A stretch of 64,000 bases of DNA, taken from assembly GCA_963708455.1 (NCBI GenBank), contig CAVPSQ010000005.1:124001-188000 (forward strand), in the 5' to 3' direction. Position numbers and translations under genes: made by a program. The notes under the pieces are model-generated. The model was not told where the DNA came from, did no database searches, and worked only from the letters and a program-made list of their open reading frames with translations. This stretch comes from CAIMUS01 sp963708455 (GTDB taxonomy: Bacteria > Pseudomonadota > Gammaproteobacteria > Competibacterales > Competibacteraceae). Shown piece by piece: positions 11,189 to 21,305 of the stretch; within the stretch, counting starts at the first letter, position 1; the number at the start of each line of letters is the position of its first letter.

Positions 11189-12676
11189 ATGCCGACAGGC
11201 CAGGTGACCGGACTCACTGTCGCCATGCTCGGCCTGTTGGCGGGACCTCTGGCGGCATGGCCGGCGGAACCACTGGTGATCGAATTGTCACCCGCCTGGG
11301 AAGGATTCACGCGACCCGGCGCCGTGACCGAAATCGGGATCCGGTTGACGGCGGAACGCGGTGGCCCGGTGGCGCTGACGGTGACCACCGCCCAATCGCA
11401 GCTTAAGCTCGATACCTTTCTGGAAGCGAATACCCCTCTTACCTTCTGGCTTCCCGTCCAGGCCGATGCCGTCGATAGACCAGTCGTCGCAGCCAGACTG
11501 GAAGGTGCCGCCCCCGTGCATCAGCGCCTGAGCGACTGGCAATTGCGCACCGCGCCGCTGGTGGCCGCTATCGGGCAGCCGAACGAACCTATAGCCGATG
11601 GAGAAGGATTTGCGGTGTTCCGGCCGCGTCTGGCGCGCCTGCCTCATATCTCCCAGGCGTATCAAGCTATCGCTGTGTTATGGCTGGATACCACGGTCCT
11701 GGCGAGCTTGGATGAGGGGCAGCTTGGCGCATTGCAGGGCTACCTGGCCGGTTGCGGGCGTGTCGTCGCCACCGGCCCGCCCACCGACATCGCCCGTCTA
11801 CGGCAGCAGGCCGGCTGCCAGGGGCAGTTCATCCGGGCCGGCGGGGAATGGCAGCAAAGCAGTTCGGCTGTCACTGCTTCATTGCGGGAGCCGCCGCCAG
11901 ATTTACCGGCAGCCGCGGCACTGAGACGGTTGCTGCCGTCGCCACCGGGGCACGGGCAGCCGCTCGCCGTTTTTTTCCTGGGCTACGCGCTGGTGTTGAT
12001 GCTACTGGCCCGTACCGTGCGGCGCGCCAGGTGGCTGCTGTTGTCGCCTGTCGCGGCGGTTACCCTGGTGCTGCTGACCTGGTCTCACGGCAGAGCCCAG
12101 GGGCTGTTCATCAGTTGGGCGGAGATGGTCAGCGGTGACCCTGGCGCGCGCTTTGCCGCCGTGCTCCAACTGACCGGCATGGGCAGAGGCGCTTACACAA
12201 TGTCTATCTCTGCCACGCTCGGATTGCCTGAGAGTACCGATTCCTTTTTCGAATTCGTCTACGACCCCTCGGCGGCGCTCAACCGACTGACGCTGTATCC
12301 GCGGCTGGGGTCGCGGCAGGAGTTGCGATTCTCCGGCACTTTCCCGGTCGCTTGTCCCTTGGGCCTGGAACTGGATCGAACCGGTCCAACTGTCCGCAGT
12401 ACGGGCCAATCTTGCCATAAAAATAGCCTGCTGATCTGGCGGGGACAGCGCTATACGGTGCCTGTGCTGGCGTCGGGAGACCGGTGGAGGCCACCGGCGC
12501 AGGCCGAAACTTGGGCAGAGACGTCGATGGAACAGTTGCTACGGGCGCGCAGCATGGGTGAAAGCGCTGTGTTGGCGGTCCCGTTTACGCTGCGTGAGGC
12601 AAGGCTGATTACCGCCGATCTTGATGCCGACGGCTGGTTATTGATCAGGCCGAGGCAGGTGGAGAGGCAGCCATGA
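11189..12676 (+). CDS. Periplasmic/membrane protein with GATase-like fold in MoxR-vWA operon
   Basis: The 495-residue product begins with a signal sequence (MPTGQVTGLTVAMLGLLAG). A beta-rich domain follows, then a region (about residues 155-215) that looks like the class-I amidotransferase-like fold often found in vWA-operon membrane proteins: LDEGQLGALQGYLAGCGRVVATG. Two transmembrane segments lie near residues 258-300, and the remaining C-terminal part is beta-rich. No catalytic Cys-His pair is obvious, so any amidotransferase fold is probably non-enzymatic. It follows the alpha-toroid gene by 24 bases and shares an ATGA overlap with the next gene. The fold is inferred by eye from short signatures and needs structural comparison. 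Confidence 0.6.
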   Translation: MPTGQVTGLTVAMLGLLAGPLAAWPAEPLVIELSPAWEGFTRPGAVTEIGIRLTAERGGPVALTVTTAQSQLKLDTFLEANTPLTFWLPVQADAVDRPVVAARLEGAAPVHQRLSDWQLRTAPLVAAIGQPNEPIADGEGFAVFRPRLARLPHISQAYQAIAVLWLDTTVLASLDEGQLGALQGYLAGCGRVVATGPPTDIARLRQQAGCQGQFIRAGGEWQQSSSAVTASLREPPPDLPAAAALRRLLPSPPGHGQPLAVFFLGYALVLMLLARTVRRARWLLLSPVAAVTLVLLTWSHGRAQGLFISWAEMVSGDPGARFAAVLQLTGMGRGAYTMSISATLGLPESTDSFFEFVYDPSAALNRLTLYPRLGSRQELRFSGTFPVACPLGLELDRTGPTVRSTGQSCHKNSLLIWRGQRYTVPVLASGDRWRPPAQAETWAETSMEQLLRARSMGESAVLAVPFTLREARLITADLDADGWLLIRPRQVERQP

Positions 12677-13143
12677 AGACAGTCCGTGCCGGCCTGTACC
12701 TGGGTCTGGGCTACAGTCTGCCTGTGGTCATCTGGCTGCTTGGAACTTATGGCCAACAGCCGGTGACAGGGGGGGATTGGGGTCTCCGGGTGGTTACGGC
12801 CCTGGGCGCCGTTCAGGTTCTGGCCGTGGTCGTCTTTGCGCCCGGGTGTGCGGAACCGGCCGGCTGGTGTGAGGGACCGCTGGGCATTCTGATGTTATTG
12901 GCGGTTCCTCTACCGCTGCTGGCCATCTGCTGGCTGGCCGGCGCCGTGACAGTCACCCACCTGCTTGTCCTGCAACTGGGTCTGTTGGGCATGGCCCTGC
13001 TGCTCTGGGTCGTAAGCCGGCTGCTGATAGCGATGCTGCCTGGATGGTTGCGGCAGGCTGCCATCGCCGTACTGCAAGGTCTGGCGGTGGTTATGCTATG
13101 GCTCTGGCGGGAAGAGTGGCTGAACCCGTTGGGCGGCCTATGA
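12673..13143 (+). CDS. Small polytopic membrane protein
   Basis: This is a 156-residue, strongly hydrophobic protein with four or five predicted transmembrane segments (about residues 5-25, 38-58, 70-92, 96-116 and 128-146). Its ATG overlaps the stop of the preceding gene as ATGA, and its own stop overlaps the next start as ATGA, so it is translationally coupled on both sides. I recognise no family. It is a membrane component of the MoxR/vWA operon by position only. Confidence 0.65.
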   Translation: MKTVRAGLYLGLGYSLPVVIWLLGTYGQQPVTGGDWGLRVVTALGAVQVLAVVVFAPGCAEPAGWCEGPLGILMLLAVPLPLLAICWLAGAVTVTHLLVLQLGLLGMALLLWVVSRLLIAMLPGWLRQAAIAVLQGLAVVMLWLWREEWLNPLGGL

Positions 13144-14285
13144 ATCCCGACAATGATCAGTCGCTAGCTGTGTTTCTACAGGCATTGCGTATCCGTTTGT
13201 GGCTGCAAGCTGTGCTGCGCTGGACATGGCGGGGTCTGGCATTGACGGCGCTCTGGCTGAGCGGCGCCGGCCTGGTCCACACTCTGCTGCATGCCTTACC
13301 CTTACCCTTGTGTTTGCTGGTCGCGCTGCTGCCGGTAAGCATCACCCTGCTGGTAGGTGGGTGGCGCGGCCGGCCCTCGCTGGATCACTGTGCGCAGGTG
13401 GCGGACCGCTGGTTCGACGGTAAAGCCTTGCTGACCTCTGCCTGGGATTTATACCATCATCTTCGTAGCGCCCACCCAGCCAGTACCCGTCTAATCTCAC
13501 GACAGGCACAACAAGCGGTGCTCGACTGGCATGGTCAACTGCAACAGCGGCCGTTCTGGCCACCGCTGCCCAACCACGCCTTAATCTCCATCAGTTTCAG
13601 TCTGATAGGCATTTTTTTATTGATCGCCCCAGGAGCCATGCCCAAGCGGGAAGAGCAGGCGTTCTTAAGCGCCCCTGCGGTGCCTCGACCCGCCGCCACC
13701 AGTACCATCCTCAACTCCTGGCAGGAGAGGCCAGTGGCCGCCAGCTCGACGTTGAGGCAGGCAGTACCACCGCCCGGCGAGCCGATTCAGGCTGAGTCAG
13801 TACCGGTGCCGCCGGTGATGCTGGTCGCGACTCAGCCATCGCCACCGCCGGCGGATGTGGTTTCGCTCCATCATCCAGCGGCCAGCGGGGAAAAAGGAGA
13901 CGACGCAACAGTAACCGTTACTATCGGTCCTGGAGAAGATCAGGCGGACCGGGGCAGTGGTTCCAGCCAACCCGGCAGCGGCGGTCACGCCACCACTCTG
14001 CATGGCGAACCGGCTGCCACGGCGGCTATCCCCATTGACTGGGTGGATCTGATACGCACACCGGCTGCTCAATCACGATTGGCGGGTACGACCGGTATGG
14101 AGCTATTCACCACCGCAGCGCCGCCACAGCACACAGCACCGGCTGCCGGTGGTACTGCCCAGACCGTTGTCAGTCAGTACGAAGCACCCTTCGGACTAGC
14201 GTTACGCCCTTACATCGCCCGTTATTTCGAACTACTCCATGAACAGCAACCCGGCAGCAATCGACCTGCAGACCCTATACGCTGA
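13140..14285 (+). CDS. Membrane protein with long proline-rich periplasmic tail
   Basis: The real start is the ATG at 13140, overlapping the previous stop as ATGA; the reading frame is open further upstream but that part lies inside the preceding gene. The 381-residue product has two adjacent transmembrane segments near residues 28-75, a cytoplasmic-looking segment with conserved-looking WRGRPSLDHCAQVADRW, and a third membrane span near 148-166. From about residue 175 it is low-complexity, rich in Pro, Ala and Gly. The first third resembles DUF4175-like membrane proteins that occur in Bat/vWA clusters, but I would not insist. The 3' end overlaps moxR by 47 bases. Confidence 0.6.
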   Translation: MNPDNDQSLAVFLQALRIRLWLQAVLRWTWRGLALTALWLSGAGLVHTLLHALPLPLCLLVALLPVSITLLVGGWRGRPSLDHCAQVADRWFDGKALLTSAWDLYHHLRSAHPASTRLISRQAQQAVLDWHGQLQQRPFWPPLPNHALISISFSLIGIFLLIAPGAMPKREEQAFLSAPAVPRPAATSTILNSWQERPVAASSTLRQAVPPPGEPIQAESVPVPPVMLVATQPSPPPADVVSLHHPAASGEKGDDATVTVTIGPGEDQADRGSGSSQPGSGGHATTLHGEPAATAAIPIDWVDLIRTPAAQSRLAGTTGMELFTTAAPPQHTAPAAGGTAQTVVSQYEAPFGLALRPYIARYFELLHEQQPGSNRPADPIR

Positions 14286-15234
14286 CCTGGAACGCCTGCA
14301 GCAGGCGCTGGAAAGCGCCATCGTCGGCCAACGGACCTTGATTGCCGAGCTGCTGGCAGCAGTGTTCGCGGGTGGCCATGTCCTAATCGAAGGTCTACCC
14401 GGCTTGGGCAAGACCCAGTTGGTCAAGGCCCTGGCAGGCAGTCTGGGCCTGGACCTGGCCCGGATTCAATGTACCCCGGATTTATTGCCGGCGGATATTA
14501 CCGGCAGTGAGATTGTAACCCGCACCGGCGAGCGGCAAAGTCTGGAATTCCGCCCCGGTCCGCTGTTCGCTGCCATGGTGCTGGTCGATGAAATCAACCG
14601 GGCGACCCCTAAAACCCAGGCGGCTTTCCTGGAAGCCATGCAGGAACGGCAGGTCACCTATGGCGGCGTACGGCACCCTTTACCGACACCGTTTTGGCTA
14701 CTGGCCACCCAGAACCCGATCGAGCTGGAGGGAACTTATCCCCTGCCCGAGGCCCAACTGGATCGCTTCCTGTTCAAACTGAAAGTGGCTCAGCCATCGG
14801 CCGCCGCGCTGCTTGCACTGCTGGAGGTGTCACTGGATGAAGAACCCGCGGAGCACTTACCGCCGCTGCTGGAGCCGGGACGGCTGGCGGCCATGCTGGC
14901 AGGTATGCGGCAAGTTTTTATCGCTAACCCCATCAAGCAGGCAGTGGTGGAATTGATCCTGGCCACGCAGCCCGAGTCCACGGCAGCCAGCGCCCTGGCG
15001 CGTTCCCACCTGCGCTATGGAGCCAGCCCACGGGGCTTGCAAAGCATCCTGCGGGCGGCGCGGGTCAGCGCCCTGCGGGAGGGCAGAGCGCATGTCGCTT
15101 ATGAGGACATCCAGGCGGCCGCGCTGCCGGCGCTACGCCATCGGCTATTGCTGAACATCCACAGTCAATTGGAGGGGATTGCTGTGGATGATATTGTGAC
15201 CGGGATTGTGCAGGAATGGCTGGGCAGACGCTAA
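14239..15234 (+). CDS. MoxR-family AAA+ ATPase
   Basis: The 331-residue product is a standard-length MoxR (AAA_3) ATPase. Walker A is GLPGLGKT (residues 52-59) and Walker B is MVLVDEIN (113-120). The sensor-1 region is WLLATQNPIELEGTYPLPEAQLDRF, here given only as family recognition of its parts ATQNP and LPEAQLDRF. A C-terminal lid domain follows (from about residue 210). MoxR ATPases act as chaperones that insert metals or assemble complexes together with vWA partners, and a DUF58 and two vWA/BatA genes follow directly. The 5' end overlaps the preceding gene by 47 bases and the 3' end overlaps the DUF58 gene by 19 bases, typical of a tight operon. Confidence 0.92.
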   Translation: MNSNPAAIDLQTLYADLERLQQALESAIVGQRTLIAELLAAVFAGGHVLIEGLPGLGKTQLVKALAGSLGLDLARIQCTPDLLPADITGSEIVTRTGERQSLEFRPGPLFAAMVLVDEINRATPKTQAAFLEAMQERQVTYGGVRHPLPTPFWLLATQNPIELEGTYPLPEAQLDRFLFKLKVAQPSAAALLALLEVSLDEEPAEHLPPLLEPGRLAAMLAGMRQVFIANPIKQAVVELILATQPESTAASALARSHLRYGASPRGLQSILRAARVSALREGRAHVAYEDIQAAALPALRHRLLLNIHSQLEGIAVDDIVTGIVQEWLGRR

Positions 15235-16115
15235 CGCAGTCACTGTCGGCATTAAGCGAGGTCGAACTCGAGCGACTGGCGCGGCTGGCCGAGCGGCTGC
15301 TGCCAGGTCGGGCCAGGTTGTCGTCGGGCCGGCAGGCTAACCGCTGGCGGGCCGGCAATGGTGGGGAATTTCTCGACTACAGGCCCTATCTACCGGGCGA
15401 CGATCTGCGCGCCGTGGACTGGCGCGCCAGCTTACGCTGCCGGGAATGGCAAGTGCGCCGCTACCAGGACGAGGCCAGCGCCGATTGGATGATCTGTCTG
15501 GATCGCAGTGCCTCCATGGGGTTGCCCGATCCAGGCAAATGGTCGCTGGCGGTCCGGTTAGCGGCTGCCTGGGCTTATCTGCTGTTGCACCTGGACCATC
15601 GGGTTGGGGTGCTGACATTCAGCCATCGGGTCGATGATCTTTGCCCAGGGGGTCGGGGTCCGGCTCAGTATGGCCAGGTGCTGCGCTTCCTCCAGGCGGT
15701 CACTCCCCGGTCGGCCGGCGGAGAGTCACTATTGGGCAGTTGCGCCGCCGTTATCGGTAAGCGCGCCGCGGTCATCGTGATCAGCGATTTTCTGGTCGAG
15801 GATGGCATGCAGGCGGACTTGGGCCGGCTGATCGCTCCTGAAATACACGCTTTCCAGGTACTCGCCGCCACGGAACTGCCGGCCGCCACCGGCGCCCAGG
15901 CGCTGTTGTGCGATGTGGAAACCCAACAATGCCAGAGCCTTTATCTTTCCGCACCAGCCTGGACCCAGGCCAACCGGGCCTTAGTTCATTTACAGGAAGA
16001 GTTAAACCGCTATTGCCGCCGCCGGGGGATCGCGTTCACCATCTGTGACAGCGGTCGATACTGGCAGACCGTGCTGCTGGAGCATCTGCGCAAATTGCAA
16101 CCGGCTTATGGTTAG
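15216..16115 (+). CDS. DUF58 (vWA-like) protein, MoxR partner
   Basis: The 299-residue product carries the DUF58 signature FLDYRPYLPGDDLRAVDWR (residues 52-70) and a MIDAS-like DxSxS in LDRSASMG (Asp96, Ser98, Ser100). DUF58 proteins are almost always encoded next to MoxR and are thought to be its substrate-recruiting partners. The start overlaps moxR by 19 bases and the end overlaps the next gene by 8 bases. No signal peptide or membrane span is visible, so it is probably cytosolic or peripheral. Confidence 0.9.
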   Translation: MAGQTLTQSLSALSEVELERLARLAERLLPGRARLSSGRQANRWRAGNGGEFLDYRPYLPGDDLRAVDWRASLRCREWQVRRYQDEASADWMICLDRSASMGLPDPGKWSLAVRLAAAWAYLLLHLDHRVGVLTFSHRVDDLCPGGRGPAQYGQVLRFLQAVTPRSAGGESLLGSCAAVIGKRAAVIVISDFLVEDGMQADLGRLIAPEIHAFQVLAATELPAATGAQALLCDVETQQCQSLYLSAPAWTQANRALVHLQEELNRYCRRRGIAFTICDSGRYWQTVLLEHLRKLQPAYG

Positions 16116-17652
16116 CCTAGCCGAGCCGTTCTGGTTGCTGGGCCTGGGACTGCTGCCATTACTGTGGTGGTTGCATCGTTTCCGCGACAGCGGCCGGCGG
16201 CTCACCGTCTCGGCGTTGTTCCTGTGGCGTCGGGCCGCTCCAGCCGATACCGCCGGGCGGATATTGGCCCGAGCGGATCCGCAATGGCGCTTACGGGCGG
16301 CTAGCATACTCTGCCTGCTGGTCGCCTTGACCGGACCGCGCTGGCGCAGCCAGCGACCGCCGATCGTAGTTTGGGTGGATGATTCACTCAGCCTGTTTAC
16401 CCAGGAAGAGGGTCGCTCCCGGTTGGCTACCGGGATCGACAGTTTGCTGCCCGCTTTGCAAGCCAGCGCCGCCGCCGCTATTACTGTCCGCTCGCTTGGC
16501 GACCCGGCGAAAGTGCTGGTATTGGATCGGGAACAGCCGCAGCGGTGGCGTTCCGCCCTGCTCGCGGCTCTGGACGCACCCACGGCCGCACCGCGCCTGC
16601 CGGCCGCCGTGGAACTGGATAACCGGGCCGAACACTGGCTGGTCAGCGATGGCGCCCGGCCGGACTTACAGGACTGGCTGCGGCTGGCGCCGGTGGCGCA
16701 CGTGATTCAGGTCGGCCGGTTAAGGGAGAATGTCGGCTTGACAACCTTGGCGGTACGGTCTTCCCTGACGACGGCGACTGCCTTGCAGGCGCTGGTCGCC
16801 ATCGCCAACTTGGGTGAGCAACCGGCACAACGTGAACTTGAAATCCGGATCGATGATCACGTGGTCTGGCGGCAAACCGCAGTGCTGGCGCCGGGCCAGA
16901 TCGTAAGGTTGCAGCGACCTTTACCCATGGGAAAAAGCGTACAGGCCAAGCTGACTCCCGCTGATGCCCTGTTGCTGGACGACGAGTTGCGTGTGACTGT
17001 GCCGGCCCCTGTTACCTGGCGGCTGGCAGGTGACTGTGGTGCACCGCTGCACGCCGCTCTGGCCGCTCATCCCCGCTTGCAACAGGTGGAAGCGGAGGCT
17101 GACTTGACAATAGCCTGCGCGCCGCTGCCGCCGTCGGTCGATGGCCCGTTGCTGTTGTTCCATCCTTCTCTGAACAATCGACCCGTGCAGGGTATTCTTT
17201 ACTGGCATCCGGCCGCCGGCGCGCTGCGGCAATTACCGCTGGAGGCTGATTGGCTTGCTCGGGTACCCGCAGCACCGCCGGCGGCGGCGACCGAGGCGCT
17301 GTTGACTGCCGGTGAGATCCCGCTGATCGTGCGTGCTGCCCACGCCGGACGATTGATCGACGTGTTGCTGGCCATGGATAATCCCACCTGGAGCGACCGG
17401 CCCGAATATCCCTGGCTGCTGGCCGGTCTGATCGAACTGGCTGTGCAGCGCGAGCTGTTGGGGGCCATTGCCGACGTTCAGCGCGACCCGCAGGCTTCCC
17501 GGATCGCTCCCGTCCCCTTGCAGCCGCGGGAGGACGCTAAAACCAACGCGGCGCCACTGGACTGGCAGGATTCGGCCTCCGTCTGGATCGCGCTCTGCGC
17601 CCTGTTGCTGCTACTCGATCTATGGCGGCAGCGCCGCTTTCTACCGCCGTAA
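16108..17652 (+). CDS. BatA-like membrane protein with vWA-like domain
   Basis: I start at the ATG at 16108, which overlaps the DUF58 stop by 8 bases; the frame is open further upstream only inside that gene. The 514-residue protein begins with the BatA N-terminal signature: AEPFWLLGLGLLPLLWWLHRF, then a second membrane span around residues 63-78. A degenerate vWA-type domain follows, with WVDDSLSLF in the MIDAS position (DDSLS). Beta-rich domains occupy the middle and a C-terminal transmembrane segment (VWIALCALLLLLDLW) ends the protein. This matches the BatA/aerotolerance-type proteins of MoxR operons, which present vWA domains in the periplasm. Its stop overlaps the next start as TAATG. 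Confidence 0.8.
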   Translation: MVSLAEPFWLLGLGLLPLLWWLHRFRDSGRRLTVSALFLWRRAAPADTAGRILARADPQWRLRAASILCLLVALTGPRWRSQRPPIVVWVDDSLSLFTQEEGRSRLATGIDSLLPALQASAAAAITVRSLGDPAKVLVLDREQPQRWRSALLAALDAPTAAPRLPAAVELDNRAEHWLVSDGARPDLQDWLRLAPVAHVIQVGRLRENVGLTTLAVRSSLTTATALQALVAIANLGEQPAQRELEIRIDDHVVWRQTAVLAPGQIVRLQRPLPMGKSVQAKLTPADALLLDDELRVTVPAPVTWRLAGDCGAPLHAALAAHPRLQQVEAEADLTIACAPLPPSVDGPLLLFHPSLNNRPVQGILYWHPAAGALRQLPLEADWLARVPAAPPAAATEALLTAGEIPLIVRAAHAGRLIDVLLAMDNPTWSDRPEYPWLLAGLIELAVQRELLGAIADVQRDPQASRIAPVPLQPREDAKTNAAPLDWQDSASVWIALCALLLLLDLWRQRRFLPP

Positions 17653-20100
17653 TGAGCGCAGCGCCACGGTTCTGGCTGCGCGGTATCGTGCTGGGATTGC
17701 TGCTGCTGGCTGGGTGGAATCCGCCCTTGCCCTGGGGGGCGACCCCCGGCGATGTCATCGTCCTGCTGGATGATTCCCGCAGCATGGAACGTACCGCGGC
17801 GGCGGAGACCTGGTCCCGGCTGGCCGGCGACCTGGCTCGCCTACCCGCGGGTAGTCGCTTCGCGCTGGTACGGTTTGCCGCCACGCCCGTGCTGGCGATA
17901 CCGTTGACCGGGACGGCGCATTTCCCCGTGACATTAGCGCCGCGCGTGCAGGCGCTGGACCGTTCCGCCAGCAACCTGGAAGCCGCACTGGCGTTCGGGA
18001 TGCGGTTGGCCGATCCCCGCCGGGCAACGGTCCTGGTCCTGTTCAGCGATGGTGCCGAAACCCAGGGACAGGCGCCAACGATCCTGCGGACGGCGGCGCT
18101 GCCGATTTATGGAATAGCGCCTCCACTGAACGCCGCTGGAGACGCCTGGATCGACGCGCTGACCGCACCGGCCACCGCCCGACCTGGGCAGCGGACGCCG
18201 GTCACTGTCACGCTGGCAAGCACTATTGCAGGTGACGCCCAGTTGCAATGGCAGGTCAACGGCCAGCCCCAGGAGGACTATCCTCTTCGGCTGGAGGCCG
18301 GCAGAGCCGGTACAGTGACGCTCTGGTGTGCCTCCCTGGCGCCCGGCGCGAACCGGCTCGAGATCACTCTGGTGATGCCTGGCGATCAGCTAGCCGCCAA
18401 CAACAGCCGCACAACCATGATCAATATCACCGGCGCAGCGCCTGTTCTTTATCTGAGCACCGCAACCGACAACCCGCCGGTCGCCGCCGCCCTGCAACGC
18501 GGCCATTGGCCGGTTCGGGTGATCCCACCGCAGGCTTTACTACAGCAGGATCTGGCCAATAGCGGCGTCATTATTCTGGATGACATCGCCGTGGATACTA
18601 TGGTGGAGCCGGCCTGGTCGGCGCTGGCGGAGGCGGTACGCCGCCAGGGAACCGGCCTGATCGTGTTGGGCGGACCTCACAGTTTTGGGGGAGGAGCGTA
18701 CCGTCATTCCACGCTGGAGTCCCTGTTGCCGGTGATAGCGGCCGGAGCCACACCGCAAGCGTCGGCCGCGGTACTCTTTATGGTGGACAAGTCAGGCAGT
18801 ATGGAACAGGCGGATAATGGCTTGAACCGGCTGGCTCTGGCCCGTCGCGCCGTGGAGGCAACCGCCCTGGCTCTGCCGCCGGGGATCAGATCGGCCTGTT
18901 GGTATTCGACAGCGAGCCGCAGACCTTGCTGCCGCTGGGTAACTATCCGCAACCGGCGCAGGCTTTAGCGGCAGTCTGGCGCTTGCGCGCCGGCGGCGGC
19001 ACCCGGCTGCAGCCCGCCTTGCAGTCCGCTCTGGAGCAATTACAGGCTGTGCCGGCCAACAACGTCTGCTGGTGCTGGTGACCGATGGCTTTGTCGAAGG
19101 CGAAGACTACGGTGCGATCGAGCGCCGGCTCGAAGCCGCCGGAATCACGCCGATCGCGTTGGCCGTGGGCGACGCCAATAACCGCATCCTGCAGCGTCTG
19201 GCGGATCATAACGGCGGCCGGCTGCTAGCGGTCCGTGAACTGGCTACGTTGCCCCGCATGATGCAGCAGGAAGTCGAGCGCCGTCGGGACGACCTGGAAA
19301 CCGGTCCTGTCATCCCTCGACAACTCCGCCCATTGCCTTATGAACTGGGTGCTGCCTGGCCGGCTCTGGAAGCTTACCGAGTTACTCAGGCACGGCCGGA
19401 GTCGCAGGTTTACCTGCAGGCACCTGCCGGCGATCCCTTGCTGGCGATGTGGCAGGCCGGCGCCGGCCGGGTAGTGGCTTTGCCGGGTGGCTTGGGTGAC
19501 TGGGCGCGGGACTGGTGGCCATGGCCCGAATTCGGCCGGTTTTGGGGGGGCCTGCTGGAATGGGTGGGCAGCCGTGCCACTGACCGCTATCTCCAGTTGC
19601 AGCTTGAGGATAGCGCGGGAACACTGCAAATTCGCGCCGATGCGCTGGGAGAGGACCAGGACTGGGACGGTTCCGGCACGGCGACACTGAGCCTGCAAGT
19701 ATCCAGTGGCCGGCTGCTGGAAAGTACCCTGACCTTGATAGCGCCGGGCCGCTATGTCGCCACCGCGTCGGCGGCGCAAACCGGACAGTATCGGGTCATG
19801 GTGAGCGCTGGCGACCATGCCGTGCGACAGGATATTTGGCACGAAGCCGGCGGCGAATTCCAGGCGCCGGCCGCCGGTGGCCGGCAGTGGGAGCACTGGC
19901 TGCAGCAGGGACTGATTCAATCCTGGCCCGCCGGGGGCTTGACCCGCCTGCCAGGTGCGGCGCTGTCACAACCACTGCGTACCCCGCTGCTGCTGCTGGC
20001 GGGTCTGCTGTATTCAGGACTCCTGCTGGCCGAGCGTGCTCTGCTGACCGTGTTGATACCTTTGTCCTGGCGCCGGCGCAGACCCGTGGATAAACCCTGA
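17652..20100 (+). CDS. Double vWA/GATase-like membrane protein (two frameshifts)
   Basis: The start is the ATG at 17652, overlapping the previous stop (TAATG). After an N-terminal membrane span comes a first vWA domain with MIDAS DDSRS (residues 40-44). Next is a beta domain, an amidotransferase-like segment containing LIVLGGPHSFGGGAY, and a second vWA domain with MIDAS VDKSGSM at about 18784. The frame breaks at the G run 18881-18884 and again near 19053. Restoring one G at each site gives a continuous protein of about 816 residues through GLLVFDSEP and LLVLVTDGF to a C-terminal membrane span, and the length then divides by three. Proteins of this layout occur in planctomycete-type MoxR/vWA operons. 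The breaks are probably sequence errors, because both lie in short G runs inside conserved vWA strands. Confidence 0.8.
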
Positions 20101-20978
20101 TGACGCTATCGCCCAAACAACTGGCTTATCTGCGCCTGCTGCGGGCACCCGCCGTCTTCACGGTGCTGGCCGATATCCTTGCCGCCCATGTGCTGGCGAC
20201 GGGCGGTCACGTGCAAGGGTCCATTCTGGCGCTAACCGCCGCCGCTTCCAGCGCACTCTATCTGGCTGGGATGGTTTTAAATGATTGTTTCGATCTGCTG
20301 GAGGACAGCCGCGAGCGGCCGCACCGCCCCTTGCCTTCCAGGGCGATTGCGCCAGCGTCGGCCTGGCGGCTGGGCTGGCTACTGCTGGCCGGCGGGGTCG
20401 CTGTGGCCAGCTTGGCGGGTAGCCGCCCGCTGCTGCTGGCGCTGCTGCTGGCCGGAACCATTGTGCTGTATAACGGCAAATTGAAAGATACCCCGCTGGG
20501 AGGACCGACGATGGGCGCCTGTCGTTATCTGAACTGGCTGCTGGGTCTTGCGGTTGGGCCGCTCACCGGGCATAGCCTGCTGCTGGGATTGCCTGTTTTT
20601 ATCTACGTAGGCTCCCTGACCTGGCTGAGCAGGGTGGAAACTTCCGCCCGCAGCCGCCTTCCATTGGGGGCGTGTGCCGGTGGCATGGTGTTAACGCTAG
20701 GAGTACTGATCGTATTCAACCGCAGCGGCCTATTACCTGCCGCCTGGGTGCTGGCGCCGGCCAGTGTCGCCTTGGCGATAGTGCTCTGGCGTTTGCTGAA
20801 GACTTATCGGGACTTTGCGCCGCCCTCCATCCAGCGCAGCGTGGGGATGCTGATCATGGGCATTATTCCCCTGGATGCGTTATTGGCAGGGGCGGGAGGC
20901 TTCTTGTGGGCGGGCCTGACGATACTCGCGTTGCTGTTACCGGGATGGCTGTTGAAGCGTCGGCTGGAGGTAACCTGA
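20100..20978 (+). CDS. eboC: EboC, UbiA-family prenyltransferase
   Basis: The 292-residue integral membrane protein has eight or nine predicted spans and the UbiA substrate-binding motif NDCFD (residues 61-65), followed by RPHRPLPS. These features are typical of UbiA aromatic or sugar-lipid prenyltransferases. A second weaker motif is NGKLKDTPLGG (about residue 124). Its ATG overlaps the preceding stop as TGATG, so it is the last gene of the eboD-MoxR-vWA operon. With EboA, B, D, E and F nearby, the EboC assignment is the best fit. UbiA enzymes attach isoprenoid chains to small molecules in the membrane; the acceptor here is unknown. Confidence 0.82.
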   Translation: MTLSPKQLAYLRLLRAPAVFTVLADILAAHVLATGGHVQGSILALTAAASSALYLAGMVLNDCFDLLEDSRERPHRPLPSRAIAPASAWRLGWLLLAGGVAVASLAGSRPLLLALLLAGTIVLYNGKLKDTPLGGPTMGACRYLNWLLGLAVGPLTGHSLLLGLPVFIYVGSLTWLSRVETSARSRLPLGACAGGMVLTLGVLIVFNRSGLLPAAWVLAPASVALAIVLWRLLKTYRDFAPPSIQRSVGMLIMGIIPLDALLAGAGGFLWAGLTILALLLPGWLLKRRLEVT

Positions 20979-21305
20979 ATGAGACAAAATGTACCGTTGT
21001 TGATTTATTTATATACAATCGTTGCTGGAATTGCTTAGCAAGTAAGCTGTCCAGCTAATCACAGTCTTCCACAAAAATATACAATCGTGCTATTTACTTT
21101 AGCCAGTTTTCGTATTAACTATTCTGCAACGATGATACTTTCTCCATCATGCTGGCTGATAAATAGCTGCAAATCAGTGCAACTTATAGGGGTTCGCATT
21201 ATGAACTATCAGATCGATAGTAAACCTGCTATAAAATTTAGCAGCGCCCCCTGCCCGGGCACACTCTTCTGATCCGCGCCATCATCAATCGCATGAGCTA
21301 AGGCC
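20979..21305. promoter_or_regulatory. Intergenic region with direct repeat and two small palindromes
   Basis: This stretch is AT-richer than its surroundings and has no convincing gene; a 61-codon frame at 21087 lacks a ribosome site. The 12-mer ATATACAATCGT occurs twice, at 21011-21022 and 21077-21088. ACTATC/GATAGT (21204-21220) and TGCTA/TAGCA (21226-21242) form small inverted repeats 60-100 bases before the next gene. These could be regulator sites for the transglutaminase-like/giant-protein unit. I see no clear terminator for the preceding operon. Confidence 0.4.

Noticed and set aside
21087..21272. 61-codon plus-strand frame upstream of the transglutaminase-like gene
   Set aside because: No ribosome site and no hydrophobic or domain pattern; the region reads better as regulatory DNA.
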